DNA of 64,000 bases from Arenibacter sp. F20364 (lineage in GTDB: Bacteria; Bacteroidota; Bacteroidia; Flavobacteriales; Flavobacteriaceae): the NCBI RefSeq assembly GCF_023015905.1, contig NZ_JALKBD010000015.1, positions 1 to 64,000 of the forward strand. Direction: 5' to 3'. The notes under the pieces are model-generated. The model did not search any database, had not been told where the DNA came from, and saw only the letters and a program-made list of their open reading frames with translations. The position numbers were made by a program, and so were the translations under genes. Below, piece by piece: positions 9,044 through 18,562 of the stretch. The stretch's first letter is position 1. Every line of letters begins with the position of its first letter.

Positions 9044-9595
9044 CTATCCCTTTGTATAGACCAAGTCGAAGTCGATAGTGACATTATCCCCAACTATTAT
9101 TTGGCCAAACATTGCCGTTGGAGGCTCCATATCATAATCCTGCAACTTTATTTCCTTACTTCCCTTAAAAACGTAATTCCCACCAGCTTCCTGGTATTCT
9201 GATGTAATAGCTACAGCTTTTTCAACACCTGCTATATTTAGCATCCCGTTAATCTGAAAAGTATTTTCCGAACCGGCAGTTTTTTTTATTTCTTGTAATT
9301 TAAAGGATACCTCAGGATGATCTTCCATTTTTAAGGCCGCATGCATTTTTTTATCCATAGCTGCCCCACGTTCACTTTTAATCTGGGCCACCTCTACCTG
9401 AAATAACAAATTCTTTATAGTATTGGCATTCATGTTCATGGATCCCTTCATAGAATTGGCCGTTACGGTCCAGTCATGTATGGTAGAAGAACCATTAATT
9501 TTAAGGACGCTTTCTTTGGACAAGGTATATGATTCTTGGGCATATCCAATAAACACCAAAAAGAGTAATGATAATAAGGTAAGTATATTTTTCAT
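9044..9595 (-). CDS. YceI family exported lipocalin-like protein
   Basis: 183 residues from the ATG at 9595, which starts a clean signal peptide (MKNILTLLSLLFLVFIGYAQ); the frame extends ten more residues upstream without a plausible signal. The mature part follows the YceI pattern: LKINGSSTIHDWTVTANSMKGSM, then KMHAALKMEDHPEVSFKLQEI and a closing FDLVYTKG. YceI proteins are periplasmic beta-barrels that bind polyprenyl-type lipids. It follows the FGE-fold lipoprotein by 41 bases on the same strand and is probably its operon partner. The partnership has no known functional basis. Confidence 0.9.
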   Translation of the reverse strand: MKNILTLLSLLFLVFIGYAQESYTLSKESVLKINGSSTIHDWTVTANSMKGSMNMNANTIKNLLFQVEVAQIKSERGAAMDKKMHAALKMEDHPEVSFKLQEIKKTAGSENTFQINGMLNIAGVEKAVAITSEYQEAGGNYVFKGSKEIKLQDYDMEPPTAMFGQIIVGDNVTIDFDLVYTKG

Positions 9596-9636
9596 CTGTA
9601 ACGTTATTTTTTTATTATTAGGCATAAGCCCTAGGC

Positions 9637-10668
9637 CTACTCATCCAATACGGTTTGCCAAAACTGTTTTTGTTCCTCTTCGGAGGGCTGCTCTTTTGGA
9701 CTCACCAATCTAAACCCTATAAAGTTGGAATCTGTGTTCCACCAAAAGCTTTTTGGAATCTGCGGATCCCTCTTCTGTAATTTCAAACTTGATGCAATCC
9801 TAGCAGACGACCTAAGTGTCTTTGCATCATCATCCCATGACCCTCCTTTGATTACCCTGGGATGTATTACGGTCGGCTTTACCCAAGGGTTCTTGGACTC
9901 TGCAATAGCCAAGGCATTTTCCTTGTACTCATCCAGGGTCCATTCGGAAACATTTCCGTGCATATCGTACAATCCCCAAGGATTTGGCAATTTGCTTCCC
10001 ACCTTGGCATACTGATTATTGGAGTTTTTATAGTAAACTGCATAATCGTCAATTTTAGAAACATCGTCTCCAAATGAATAGGCCGTGTTGGTCCCGGCCT
10101 TGGCAGCATATTCCCATTCTGCCTCTGTTGGCAATCTATAAAACCTTCCGGTAACGGTACTTAACCACTTACAGAACACAAGGGCAGAATAGGTCGACAT
10201 GCTTATTGCAGGGTATCCTACCTTTCCCATACCATAAGAAGGGTCCTCATAAGGAGGACTTGGCCTTGTAATGGCGTCTATTCCATTTAACTTATCTGCT
10301 TCCAAATTCTCGAACAAATTCTTGTTCTGCTTAAAGAACAACTCAAAAACTTCCCAACCAAGTTCATATTTTCCCATATAAAAAGCATCCAATTCAACAT
10401 TCTTCATGGGACCTTCATCAGGCTTTCTGTTGGGCTGATCCTCTGGGCTACCCATTTTAAATTCTCCTTCAGGAATCAATACCATGTCAAAAGAAATATC
10501 GGTAGCTGGAATATTCTCCGTAAAAATTTCGGTAGCCTGCTCCTTTTTATCTGGAGCAGCAACAACGGCTTGCCCAGATTTACAAGACTCCAAAGAGATC
10601 GTCAAAGATGTAAATAAGAGAAAACTAAAAAGAGGTAGATTAAATAATCTAGAGGTAATTCTTAGCAT
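9637..10668 (-). CDS. FGE/SUMF1-fold lipoprotein, lacks catalytic cysteines
   Basis: 343 residues. The N-terminal signal ends in a lipobox-like LESC. The rest is the formylglycine-generating-enzyme fold: MVLIPEGEFKMGSPEDQPNRKPDEGP, YRLPTEAEWEYAAKAG, WGLYDMHGNVSEWTLDEY, RVIKGGSWDDDAKTLRSSAR and a final FIGFRLVSP. Genuine formylglycine-generating enzymes carry two cysteines shortly after the GGS motif; none is present here, so it is unlikely to activate sulfatases. The same fold occurs in GldK (29125-30480), but this protein is shorter and lies outside the gld operon. It is divergent from the M16 peptidase gene and upstream of YceI. Confidence 0.88.
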   Translation of the reverse strand: MLRITSRLFNLPLFSFLLFTSLTISLESCKSGQAVVAAPDKKEQATEIFTENIPATDISFDMVLIPEGEFKMGSPEDQPNRKPDEGPMKNVELDAFYMGKYELGWEVFELFFKQNKNLFENLEADKLNGIDAITRPSPPYEDPSYGMGKVGYPAISMSTYSALVFCKWLSTVTGRFYRLPTEAEWEYAAKAGTNTAYSFGDDVSKIDDYAVYYKNSNNQYAKVGSKLPNPWGLYDMHGNVSEWTLDEYKENALAIAESKNPWVKPTVIHPRVIKGGSWDDDAKTLRSSARIASSLKLQKRDPQIPKSFWWNTDSNFIGFRLVSPKEQPSEEEQKQFWQTVLDE

Positions 10669-10829
10669 TTGAAAAATTAGTTTAGGTTGATGGCCTAAAA
10701 ATATTACTATTTTTTCAAAGAGCCATCCCTATGTCCTATTTAAACCTCTCAAACTCAAAATTTCTAAGGTTACAACTCCTAAAACACCCTTTAATTTTTG
10801 TATTATTGAACATCACAAACTACACTCCT

Positions 10830-13544
10830 ATGAGAACAAAAATCTTATCGCTTATATTGATCGGCCTAATTTTTAGCAGTTTTTCCTATGGGCAATTGCA
10901 AAAATCAGCCTCCGTGGAGGGAATTACGGAATATAAAATGGACAACGGCCTTAAGGTTCTTCTGTTTCCAGATAATTCCTCACAGACCATAACCGTTAAC
11001 ATTACCTACTTAGTAGGATCCAGGCATGAAGGTTACGGGGAAAAAGGAATGGCCCACCTATTGGAACACATGGTTTTTAAAGGCACCCCCAATCATCCGG
11101 ACATCCCAAAAGAACTAAGTTCACATGGAGCCCGACCCAATGGCACTACCTGGTTCGACAGGACCAATTATTTTGAAACTTTTAATGCCACCGATGAAAA
11201 TCTGGATTGGGCCTTGGACCTAGAGGCAGATCGCATGATGAATTCGTATATCGCCAAAAAGGATTTGGAGTCCGAATTCAGTGTAGTTCGAAATGAATTT
11301 GAAAGTGGTGAAAACGATCCTTCAAGGGTTCTTATGCAGAACGTCATCAATGCTGGCTTTATGTGGCACAACTATGGTAATAGCACTATTGGAAATAGAT
11401 CCGATATAGAACGTGTTCCCATTGAAAACCTACAGGCATTTTATAAAAAATTCTACCGCCCGGACAATGCGGTTTTAATGGTTACCGGCAAATTTGATGA
11501 AGCCAAAACACTGGACTTGATCCAAAAAAAGTTTGGTGAAATTGAAAAACCCGCCACCCCAATAAGGGATTCCTATACGGAAGAGCCGGCACAAGATGGC
11601 GAAAAAACGGTACAACTAAATCGTGTTGGCGATTTACAAATAGTTTCGGCTATGTACCATACCCCCGCAGGTTCCCATGAGGATTATGCCGCCATTTCGC
11701 TTATAGAAAACGTCCTATCGGATGAACCTTCCGGCAGGCTATACAAAGCTTTAATAGAAGCCAACAAAGCTTCATCGGTATGGTCTTTTTCCCCTTTCAC
11801 CAAAGAGCCCGGGTTTTTGTACCTCAACGTAGATGTACCTTCGGATAAGAATGCGGACGAAGTGGAAAAAGTACTTAAAGAAACTTTGGATGCCGTAAAG
11901 ACCTCACCCATCACCCAGGATGAATTGGATCGTGCCAAAGCCAACCTTTTAAAACGAACCGATCAAATCTTTAGAAATTCGTCCTATCTAGGAACCTATA
12001 TGAGCGAATTCATTGGTGCAGGGGATTGGAGATTGGCGTTTATATTGCGCGATAGAATTGAGAACACCAGTCTGGAAGCGGTAAATGAAGTGGCCAAAAA
12101 ATACTTGATCACCACCAACAGAACCATCGGTAGATTTAATCCCACCAAAAATCCGGAGAGAATAGCAATTGAGCATACGCAAAATCTTGATGCCCTTGTG
12201 TCAGACTATAAAGGCAAGGAAGATATGGGTACCGGTGAGGCATTTGATGTTTCCTATGATGCCATTCAATCCAGACTGGACGCAGGCAAACTTTCCAATG
12301 GAATTGAATATGGCCTTATTGAAAAGAGCAACCGAGGAAAAACAGTCAGGCTTAGTTTTAGTATTAGAAATGGTAACATGGAATCCCTTAACAACAAAGG
12401 AGTTGTACCATCTTTTACCGCAAGCATGCTAAACAAAGGTACAAAATCCAAAACCAGACAACAGATTGAGGACGAATTGAGCAAATTGAAATCTTCGGTA
12501 TCCTTTAGAGCTAGTAATGGAAATGTTTATGCCAATATAGTCTCTACCGAAGAAAACCTAATGGCCACATTGGCCCTAATGTCGGAAATGCTAAAAACCC
12601 CTTCCTTTGAGGCCACAGAATTGGAAAAATTAAAAACTGAGTCTTTGGCATATTTGGAAAGCAACAAGACAGAACCCCAATTTTTGGCCTCCAAAAGATT
12701 ATCCCAATTAAACAATACCCATCCTAAGGGACATCCTTTATACTCCATGTCAGTGGAAGAGGAAGAAGCAGCCATAAGGGCAACCAGCATAGAGGAGATC
12801 AAAAGCTTCCACAAGGCGTTTTATGGCCTAGGCAAGTCCATTCTGGTAGGGATAGGCGATATGCAGCCCAAGGAATTAAAGACCTACATGGAAAAAGAGT
12901 ACGCCAACTTCAAGAGCAAAAATACCTACGAGAGGCTTAAAGATCCATTTACCCATTCCCCGGAAATACATGAGGACATTCTTACCCCGGACAAGAAAAA
13001 TGCCATGACCCTCGGAAACCTAAATATTAAAATCAGTCAGGACGATGAAGATTATGCTGCACTTAATATGGCAGCTACTATATTGGGAGGTGGTTTTCTA
13101 AATTCAAGGATTGCGGACAGGTTGCGCCAAAAAGACGGTGTTAGTTATGGTGCAGGGGCTGGATTCCAAGCCGATTCCAATGCTGATGATCAAAATTCAT
13201 CCATGTACCTATATGCCATATATGCCCCAGAGAACTATGACAAGGTGCAACTAGGATTTAAAGAGGAATTGGATCGTTTTATTAAAGATGGTATAACGGA
13301 GGAAGAATTGCAGAATGCTGTTAACGGTTGGGTACAGGAGCAAAATGTTTCCCGCGCCAAAGATGCCGAGCTCGCAGGCCTAATAAACAACAACATTTAC
13401 TACGATCGTACCATGGACTTCCAGAAGAACTTGGAAGAAAAAGTGAAAAATTTGACCATAGGCGATATTAACAAGGCCATTCTAAAATACCTTAAACCTT
13501 ATAAGAATTGGACGGTAATCAATGCCGGGGATTATAAGAAATAA
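10830..13544 (+). CDS. M16 family zinc metallopeptidase, exported
   Basis: 904 residues from the ATG at 10830, which opens a good signal peptide (MRTKILSLILIGLIFSSFSYGQ); a frame extension of 33 residues upstream is not signal-like and is left out. The inverted zinc motif HLLEH lies at residues 76-80, and a downstream glutamate near 155 (VVRNEFESGE) completes the site. The protein has the usual duplicated layout, an active N-terminal half and a C-terminal half without the motif that contains DRLRQKDGVSYGAGAGFQ. Such pitrilysin-type enzymes degrade peptides in the periplasm. It is monocistronic and ends in a hairpin at 13571-13606. Confidence 0.93.
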   Translation: MRTKILSLILIGLIFSSFSYGQLQKSASVEGITEYKMDNGLKVLLFPDNSSQTITVNITYLVGSRHEGYGEKGMAHLLEHMVFKGTPNHPDIPKELSSHGARPNGTTWFDRTNYFETFNATDENLDWALDLEADRMMNSYIAKKDLESEFSVVRNEFESGENDPSRVLMQNVINAGFMWHNYGNSTIGNRSDIERVPIENLQAFYKKFYRPDNAVLMVTGKFDEAKTLDLIQKKFGEIEKPATPIRDSYTEEPAQDGEKTVQLNRVGDLQIVSAMYHTPAGSHEDYAAISLIENVLSDEPSGRLYKALIEANKASSVWSFSPFTKEPGFLYLNVDVPSDKNADEVEKVLKETLDAVKTSPITQDELDRAKANLLKRTDQIFRNSSYLGTYMSEFIGAGDWRLAFILRDRIENTSLEAVNEVAKKYLITTNRTIGRFNPTKNPERIAIEHTQNLDALVSDYKGKEDMGTGEAFDVSYDAIQSRLDAGKLSNGIEYGLIEKSNRGKTVRLSFSIRNGNMESLNNKGVVPSFTASMLNKGTKSKTRQQIEDELSKLKSSVSFRASNGNVYANIVSTEENLMATLALMSEMLKTPSFEATELEKLKTESLAYLESNKTEPQFLASKRLSQLNNTHPKGHPLYSMSVEEEEAAIRATSIEEIKSFHKAFYGLGKSILVGIGDMQPKELKTYMEKEYANFKSKNTYERLKDPFTHSPEIHEDILTPDKKNAMTLGNLNIKISQDDEDYAALNMAATILGGGFLNSRIADRLRQKDGVSYGAGAGFQADSNADDQNSSMYLYAIYAPENYDKVQLGFKEELDRFIKDGITEEELQNAVNGWVQEQNVSRAKDAELAGLINNNIYYDRTMDFQKNLEEKVKNLTIGDINKAILKYLKPYKNWTVINAGDYKK

Positions 13545-13570
13545 GTACGAATTATAATACCTACCTTAAG

Positions 13571-13606
13571 AAGACAGTTTAAAAATCAACATATTTAGAC
13601 TGTCTT
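13571..13606 (+). terminator. Rho-independent terminator after the M16 gene
   Basis: A 13-bp stem (AAGACAGTTTAAA with TTTAGACTGTCTT, one G-U pair) and a 10-base loop are followed by a T run at 13605-13613. It begins 27 bases after the M16 stop codon. Confidence 0.85.
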
Positions 13607-13638
13607 TTTTTTTGAGGAAGATTAAATAGCCTAACAGA

Positions 13639-13821
13639 TTATTGCCCAATATCCAAAGCCTCGAAGGCATTTAGCTCCCCCTCATTAAAAACCGGGGTAA
13701 CCGATATAGGATTACAGCAAACCTCACAATCCTCTACATAGGTCTGCCTAGAGATGGAAGGGTCCAATAACATAGATATTTCTTCCCAACAATAGGGGCA
13801 TTGAAAGAAGTGTTCGTACAT
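13639..13821 (-). CDS. CPXCG-motif cysteine-rich zinc protein
   Basis: 60 residues. Two cysteine pairs, CPYCWEE at residues 8-11 and CEVCCNPI near residue 32, give a zinc-ribbon arrangement. The protein begins [11 protein letters not shown] and has the acidic C-terminus of the short CPXCG family found across Proteobacteria and Bacteroidota. The family has no established function. It stands alone between two convergent or unrelated transcription units; the ATG at 13821 is the only sensible start. Its size and cysteine spacing make the family assignment fairly firm. Confidence 0.82.
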   Translation of the reverse strand: MYEHFFQCPYCWEEISMLLDPSISRQTYVEDCEVCCNPISVTPVFNEGELNAFEALDIGQ

Positions 13822-13897
13822 GTCTTGGATGTTTAAAATTTACCAGCTTGAAAACTCTTGGCCTACGTCAGCTATTGTACATTTAGAGCAATTCTGT

Positions 13898-15262
13898 CTA
13901 AAATTCAACCGACAACAACTGTCCTGTTAATTGCAACAGCTGTAATTCAGCCAACTTGGCATCATATTTCGCCAAATTTTTGTTGGTCTGAGCATTCAAC
14001 AGGTTTATTTGGGCCTGCCTAAATTCTATGGATGTTATCCTACCCAATTGAAACTGTTCCTTGGACCGCTCAAAATTATTTTGATTGGTTACGACGTTCT
14101 GTTCCTGAATTTGAAATATCTGCAACCTATTTTCGTAGATTCCCAAGGCATTTAAAATATCCCTATTCACTTCAAGTGAAACTTGTTCCTTGAGTATTTC
14201 CTGATTTTCATAGGCTATTTTGGCATTTTTCACCCTTACGGTTGTTCCGCCACCATCAAACAAATTCCATGTAAGATTGGCCCCCAAGGCCAAATTATAA
14301 CTATTCCTATTGCTCCCGGGAATAATCTGCCCCGGAAGAAAGGATGTTGCTGCACTTTGGTTCAAATTCCATCCATAACTCCCGCTCAACCCCAAAGTAG
14401 GCAAGTATCCAGATCTATTTACCTTAATATCATAATCGTTTATAGCCAAATTGCGTTCTGTCTGAAGTATGGCCACATTGTTCTCCTTGGACTGGGCAAT
14501 ATAATCCTCCAACTGTAATTTGGGAATAAAACTTACTAGGGTATCCACAACGAATTTTTCATTGAGATTTTGATTGAGGACCACATTTAAATCCCGTTTC
14601 GTATTGGCTAAACTCTGCTGAGTATTCATTAAGCTAATACTATCGTTGGTAACATCTACCTGGGCATTTAAGATGTCCAATTTTGTATTCTGCCCATATT
14701 CAAAAGAATACTCCGCCCTTTTTATCCGGTCCTTGGAAATTTGTAGAGCTTGTCTTAAAACATTTTCGTTTTCGGTTAGCCTAGCAATTTCGTAATAGAC
14801 ACTAAATAACTGCAGAACTGTATTCTCTATGGTTTCCCTGGCTTGCAACTCCGATAACTGATACTGTTCCTTTAATCTCTTAAAATTATAAAGTCTGCCC
14901 ATACCATCAAACAAGGTATAGTTTAAGCTAAGTCCGGCATTATAAGCCTGTGATTCCGCATCATTGATCTCCAAATCTGCCCTGGGATCCCCATTGGACT
15001 CAAATTGACCGGGATACTCCGTATTACTATTAAATTCGTTATAAGTGGCACCAGCCGTACCCGTAAGACTCGGTAAATAACCAGAGTTCAGGATTCCCGA
15101 ATTATTATCGGCAATAGCCACCTGATTTTTGGCTACCTTAATTCCAAAATTGTTTTCCAAGGCCAATGAAACAGCGTCATCCTTGGACAATAACTTATCT
15201 TGTGCACTTAAAATTCCGCTAAAACCTATTAGTAGGCTTGCGATCAAATATTTATATCCCAT
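13898..15262 (-). CDS. TolC-family outer membrane efflux protein
   Basis: 454 residues with a signal peptide (MGYKYLIASLLIGFSGILSAQ). It has the duplicated coiled-coil architecture of outer membrane efflux proteins: LSKDDAVSLALENNFGIKVAKNQVAIADNN at the start, and matching helices ending in YENRLQIFQIQEQNVVTNQNNFERSKEQFQLGRITSIEFRQAQINLLNAQTN-type sequence near the C-terminus. It would form the outer-membrane channel for the RND pump encoded immediately upstream: the stop codon of the pump and this ATG are directly adjacent (TAAATG). It is the third and last gene of the operon 19698 to 13898. Confidence 0.93.
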   Translation of the reverse strand: MGYKYLIASLLIGFSGILSAQDKLLSKDDAVSLALENNFGIKVAKNQVAIADNNSGILNSGYLPSLTGTAGATYNEFNSNTEYPGQFESNGDPRADLEINDAESQAYNAGLSLNYTLFDGMGRLYNFKRLKEQYQLSELQARETIENTVLQLFSVYYEIARLTENENVLRQALQISKDRIKRAEYSFEYGQNTKLDILNAQVDVTNDSISLMNTQQSLANTKRDLNVVLNQNLNEKFVVDTLVSFIPKLQLEDYIAQSKENNVAILQTERNLAINDYDIKVNRSGYLPTLGLSGSYGWNLNQSAATSFLPGQIIPGSNRNSYNLALGANLTWNLFDGGGTTVRVKNAKIAYENQEILKEQVSLEVNRDILNALGIYENRLQIFQIQEQNVVTNQNNFERSKEQFQLGRITSIEFRQAQINLLNAQTNKNLAKYDAKLAELQLLQLTGQLLSVEF

Positions 15263-18200
15263 TTATTTATCGTCTTCCAATTCGTTAGATATTACAATTT
15301 CATCCTCTAACGATGTTGCTATTTCCTGAGAATGACCGTTCTGCTCATGTTTTTCAAAATTTTGCATATGACCTTCTTCCTGTTGTTCCTTTATTGCCCG
15401 TTCCACTTCTTCCTTGGTTACTTTTTTTCCGGTGATCAACCATTTGGAACCAACTTTCATCTTATTGCTAAAGGCTAGGAACAACGGTAACATCAATAAG
15501 GTCAATACGGTTGCATACCCAATACCGTAGGCAATGGAAATGGCCATTGGCTTTAAAAATTGTGCTTGACGACTTTTTTCCAATAGCAATGGGGCCAAAC
15601 CTGCAATAGTGGTAATAGAAGTCAAAAATATTGCCCTAAACCTAGATTTCCCGGCTTCATAAATGGCATCATCAAATTTCATTCCTTCCCTAAGATTGCC
15701 GTTAAATTTCCCTATCAGCACCAGGCCGTCATTTACCATGATACCAATTAGGGCTATAATTCCCAACATGGACAAAACGTTGATAGGAAAATCATGGATC
15801 CAATGGCCCCAGGATACAGCGGTAATGCTAAAAGGCACCAAAATAATCAACATTAGGGGTTGACTAAAACTTCTGAAGGTAAAGGCAATCGTTATATAGA
15901 TCAACAATAAAACGGAAAGCCCCACAAATTTTAATGAACCAAAAAGTTTAGCGGTCTCCCTGTTCTGACCCTCATAGGAAGCCGTTACCGTAGGATATCT
16001 GGAATGAATATCCGGCATTATTACCGTTCTTATTTCATTCATAATATCCGTGGCACTAGTGGTCTTATCGTCTTTAATATCGGCAGAAACCTGAATTTCG
16101 CGCTGACCTTCCAAATGGTTAATGGCAACGTCCCCTCTCACTATAACGTAGCTTGCAATTTCCTTTAAGGGCACCTTATTACCACTGGGAGTGGTAATCC
16201 TCATATCGTCCAGATCATTAATGGATGATCGGTCCGCACGGTCGTAACGCACCCAAACCCGAATTTCATCCTGTCCCCGTTGAAAACGTTGTGCCTGTGC
16301 CCCAAAAAATCCGGCACGAACCTGATTCATAACACTTCTCAAGTCCAACCCCATTAAATAGGCGTTCTCCTTAAGCTCCATCCGTATTTCCTTAATCCCC
16401 GCAGGATCATTGTCCGCCACATCCTTTAGCAGGGCATTATTTTCCAAAATGGCCTTGAGTTCTTTTTTTGCCTCTTTTAGTTCTCCTATATTATTTCCCA
16501 ACAGGGAAACAGAAACGGGGCTGCCCCCAAAATTACCTCCTGAACCATAAATAAGACTTTCTACGCCAATAACCGGACCTACCAATTCCTGCAATCTATT
16601 GGTTATCAAATCCGATCGTATCTCGTCTGGCCTTTCTTCTCCTGGCAAAAGGTTAATATCCAGCGAAGCCGTTGAAGAGCCGGGCCCCACTTTTCTAATC
16701 ATGTTTTCAAAAAGCTGTTTCCCCGTACCCTTTAAGTACTTTTCCGTTAGCTCTTGGTCCACAATTTTAGCCTTTTCCTCTATAAGGCTTATAATGGAAT
16801 CGGTTACCCGTTCGTGCGTCCCATTGGGCATAAGCAAGTCTACCGATACCCTATCACTGGCCACACGCGGAAAAAACGAAGTTCTGATAATTCCTCCCCC
16901 AATGGAACCGAAACTTAAGAACAGTAGCATTACGAAGATGGAAAACATCAAGAATTTATAGCGGAGTGAAAAGCGCAAAACGGGGCCATAAAGTTTATCC
17001 CGCATCCACATCATAAAGCTATCGCCCCATTCGTTTATAACCCTTAATTTTGCAAATAGCCTTGCTATGCCAGTTTTAGGCTTATTGTCCAAGGGCTGCA
17101 GGGCTTTTGAATGGGCCAAATGGGCAGGTAGAATAATCAAGGCCTCAACCAAGGAAACCACTAAAGTAAGTATCACAATTACGGATACCTCACCAAAAAA
17201 TTCGCCGATCCTACTATCCAAGAATAGGAAAATAGAAAATGCCAATATCGTAGTAATGATGGCCGATATAATTGGAGGCAATACCTCCATAACACCATCT
17301 ACCGCCGCCTGAATAGGGGGCTTTCCTTTTTCGTAGTTCTGATAAATGTTTTCGGCGATCACAATACCGTCATCCACCAATATACCGATTACGATAATCA
17401 TTCCAAAAAGGGACAAAACATTAATGGTTACATCAAAGAATCCAGCAAATACAAACATTCCCAAAAATGCTACTGGCAATCCGAAGGCCACCCAAAACGC
17501 CAACCTGGTATTCAAAAACAGGGAAAGGAAGACGAGTACTAGAATCATTCCCATTATGGCATTTTCGGTCAACAATTGCGTGCGCTGGGTTAGTGTAACT
17601 GACTGATCACTGATCACGCTCAACTTTACGTTGTTATGCTTTTGATTATACTCTTCTATATATTCCTTTACCTTTTCGGATGATGTTATTAAATCTTCAG
17701 TATTGGTACTGGTAATGGCGATATTCACTGCTAAATTTCCATTGAAATAAGTAGCATTGGGCGTTTCTGAGAAACGATCTCGGATAACCGCCACATCCTT
17801 AAGCCTTACGGTTTGACCAGAAGCATTGGCCCTGACGATCACATTTGACAATTCATTTCCATAATACGACCTATTATTGGCCCTGATCAGAAATTCCTCC
17901 GCACTAGTCTTAATATTACCCCCAGTGACCAAAATATTGGCATTTGAGACCGCTTGGGCTACCTCGTCAAATGACACATTATAAGCCAAAAGACTATTTT
18001 CATTTACGGCAATCTCTATTTCCTCATCGGGATATCCGGTAATATTGATCTGGGAGATACCCTCCATGGCCCTTATATCGTTCTCTACCTGCCTGCCTAT
18101 CTGCTTCAGCGCCGATAAGCCTATATTTTCACCACTAATGGCAAAACTAATCGTCTGTCTTACTGCCTCCAATTTGGAGACCACCAAGGGCTCCATACCT

Positions 18201-18562
18201 GTTGGGAAAGAAGGCACTCTATCCACGGCATTCTTAACTTCCAAGAGCATAAAGTCTATATCCCTGTCCTTCTCTATCTCGACATTTATAATACCGCTGT
18301 TTTCCCTTGACGTGGAAGTAACCCGGTCCACTCCCTCCAAACCTTTTAGGTTATCCTCTATCTTAAGCACAATGCCCTCCTCCACTTCTTGGGGGGAAGC
18401 ACCAGGATAGGTTACATTTATGCTTATATTTTTGGAATCTGTAAGTGGGAAATAGGAAGATTTTAATGACAATGCCCCAACAATACCAAAAATAAGGAAA
18501 GCCACAATGATGACATTTACGGCAACATGGTACTTTATGAAATAGGCTATAATATTCCTCAT
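15263..18562 (-). CDS. RND efflux pump, HAE1/AcrB type
   Basis: 1099 residues. Twelve membrane segments in the 1+5+1+5 layout are expected; the first is at about residues 12-30. The proton-relay pair is visible in GILVDDGIVIAENIYQN (TM4). The second half has GIMVNDGLVLIGKFN. Large periplasmic loops follow TM1 and TM7. It overlaps the stop of the adaptor gene by one base (TAATG) and precedes tolC, so the three subunits are translationally coupled. The substrate is unknown: the lack of metal-specific residues argues for organic compounds rather than heavy-metal efflux. The C-terminus carries an unusually long acidic/Gln-rich tail of about 70 residues. Confidence 0.94.
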   Translation of the reverse strand: MRNIIAYFIKYHVAVNVIIVAFLIFGIVGALSLKSSYFPLTDSKNISINVTYPGASPQEVEEGIVLKIEDNLKGLEGVDRVTSTSRENSGIINVEIEKDRDIDFMLLEVKNAVDRVPSFPTGMEPLVVSKLEAVRQTISFAISGENIGLSALKQIGRQVENDIRAMEGISQINITGYPDEEIEIAVNENSLLAYNVSFDEVAQAVSNANILVTGGNIKTSAEEFLIRANNRSYYGNELSNVIVRANASGQTVRLKDVAVIRDRFSETPNATYFNGNLAVNIAITSTNTEDLITSSEKVKEYIEEYNQKHNNVKLSVISDQSVTLTQRTQLLTENAIMGMILVLVFLSLFLNTRLAFWVAFGLPVAFLGMFVFAGFFDVTINVLSLFGMIIVIGILVDDGIVIAENIYQNYEKGKPPIQAAVDGVMEVLPPIISAIITTILAFSIFLFLDSRIGEFFGEVSVIVILTLVVSLVEALIILPAHLAHSKALQPLDNKPKTGIARLFAKLRVINEWGDSFMMWMRDKLYGPVLRFSLRYKFLMFSIFVMLLFLSFGSIGGGIIRTSFFPRVASDRVSVDLLMPNGTHERVTDSIISLIEEKAKIVDQELTEKYLKGTGKQLFENMIRKVGPGSSTASLDINLLPGEERPDEIRSDLITNRLQELVGPVIGVESLIYGSGGNFGGSPVSVSLLGNNIGELKEAKKELKAILENNALLKDVADNDPAGIKEIRMELKENAYLMGLDLRSVMNQVRAGFFGAQAQRFQRGQDEIRVWVRYDRADRSSINDLDDMRITTPSGNKVPLKEIASYVIVRGDVAINHLEGQREIQVSADIKDDKTTSATDIMNEIRTVIMPDIHSRYPTVTASYEGQNRETAKLFGSLKFVGLSVLLLIYITIAFTFRSFSQPLMLIILVPFSITAVSWGHWIHDFPINVLSMLGIIALIGIMVNDGLVLIGKFNGNLREGMKFDDAIYEAGKSRFRAIFLTSITTIAGLAPLLLEKSRQAQFLKPMAISIAYGIGYATVLTLLMLPLFLAFSNKMKVGSKWLITGKKVTKEEVERAIKEQQEEGHMQNFEKHEQNGHSQEIATSLEDEIVISNELEDDK

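Noticed and set aside
15263-18562. Heavy-metal (CusA-type) RND pump
   Set aside because: The sequence follows the HAE1 pattern with a VDD pair in TM4 and the neighbours show no metal-binding proteins, so a metal assignment is not supported.
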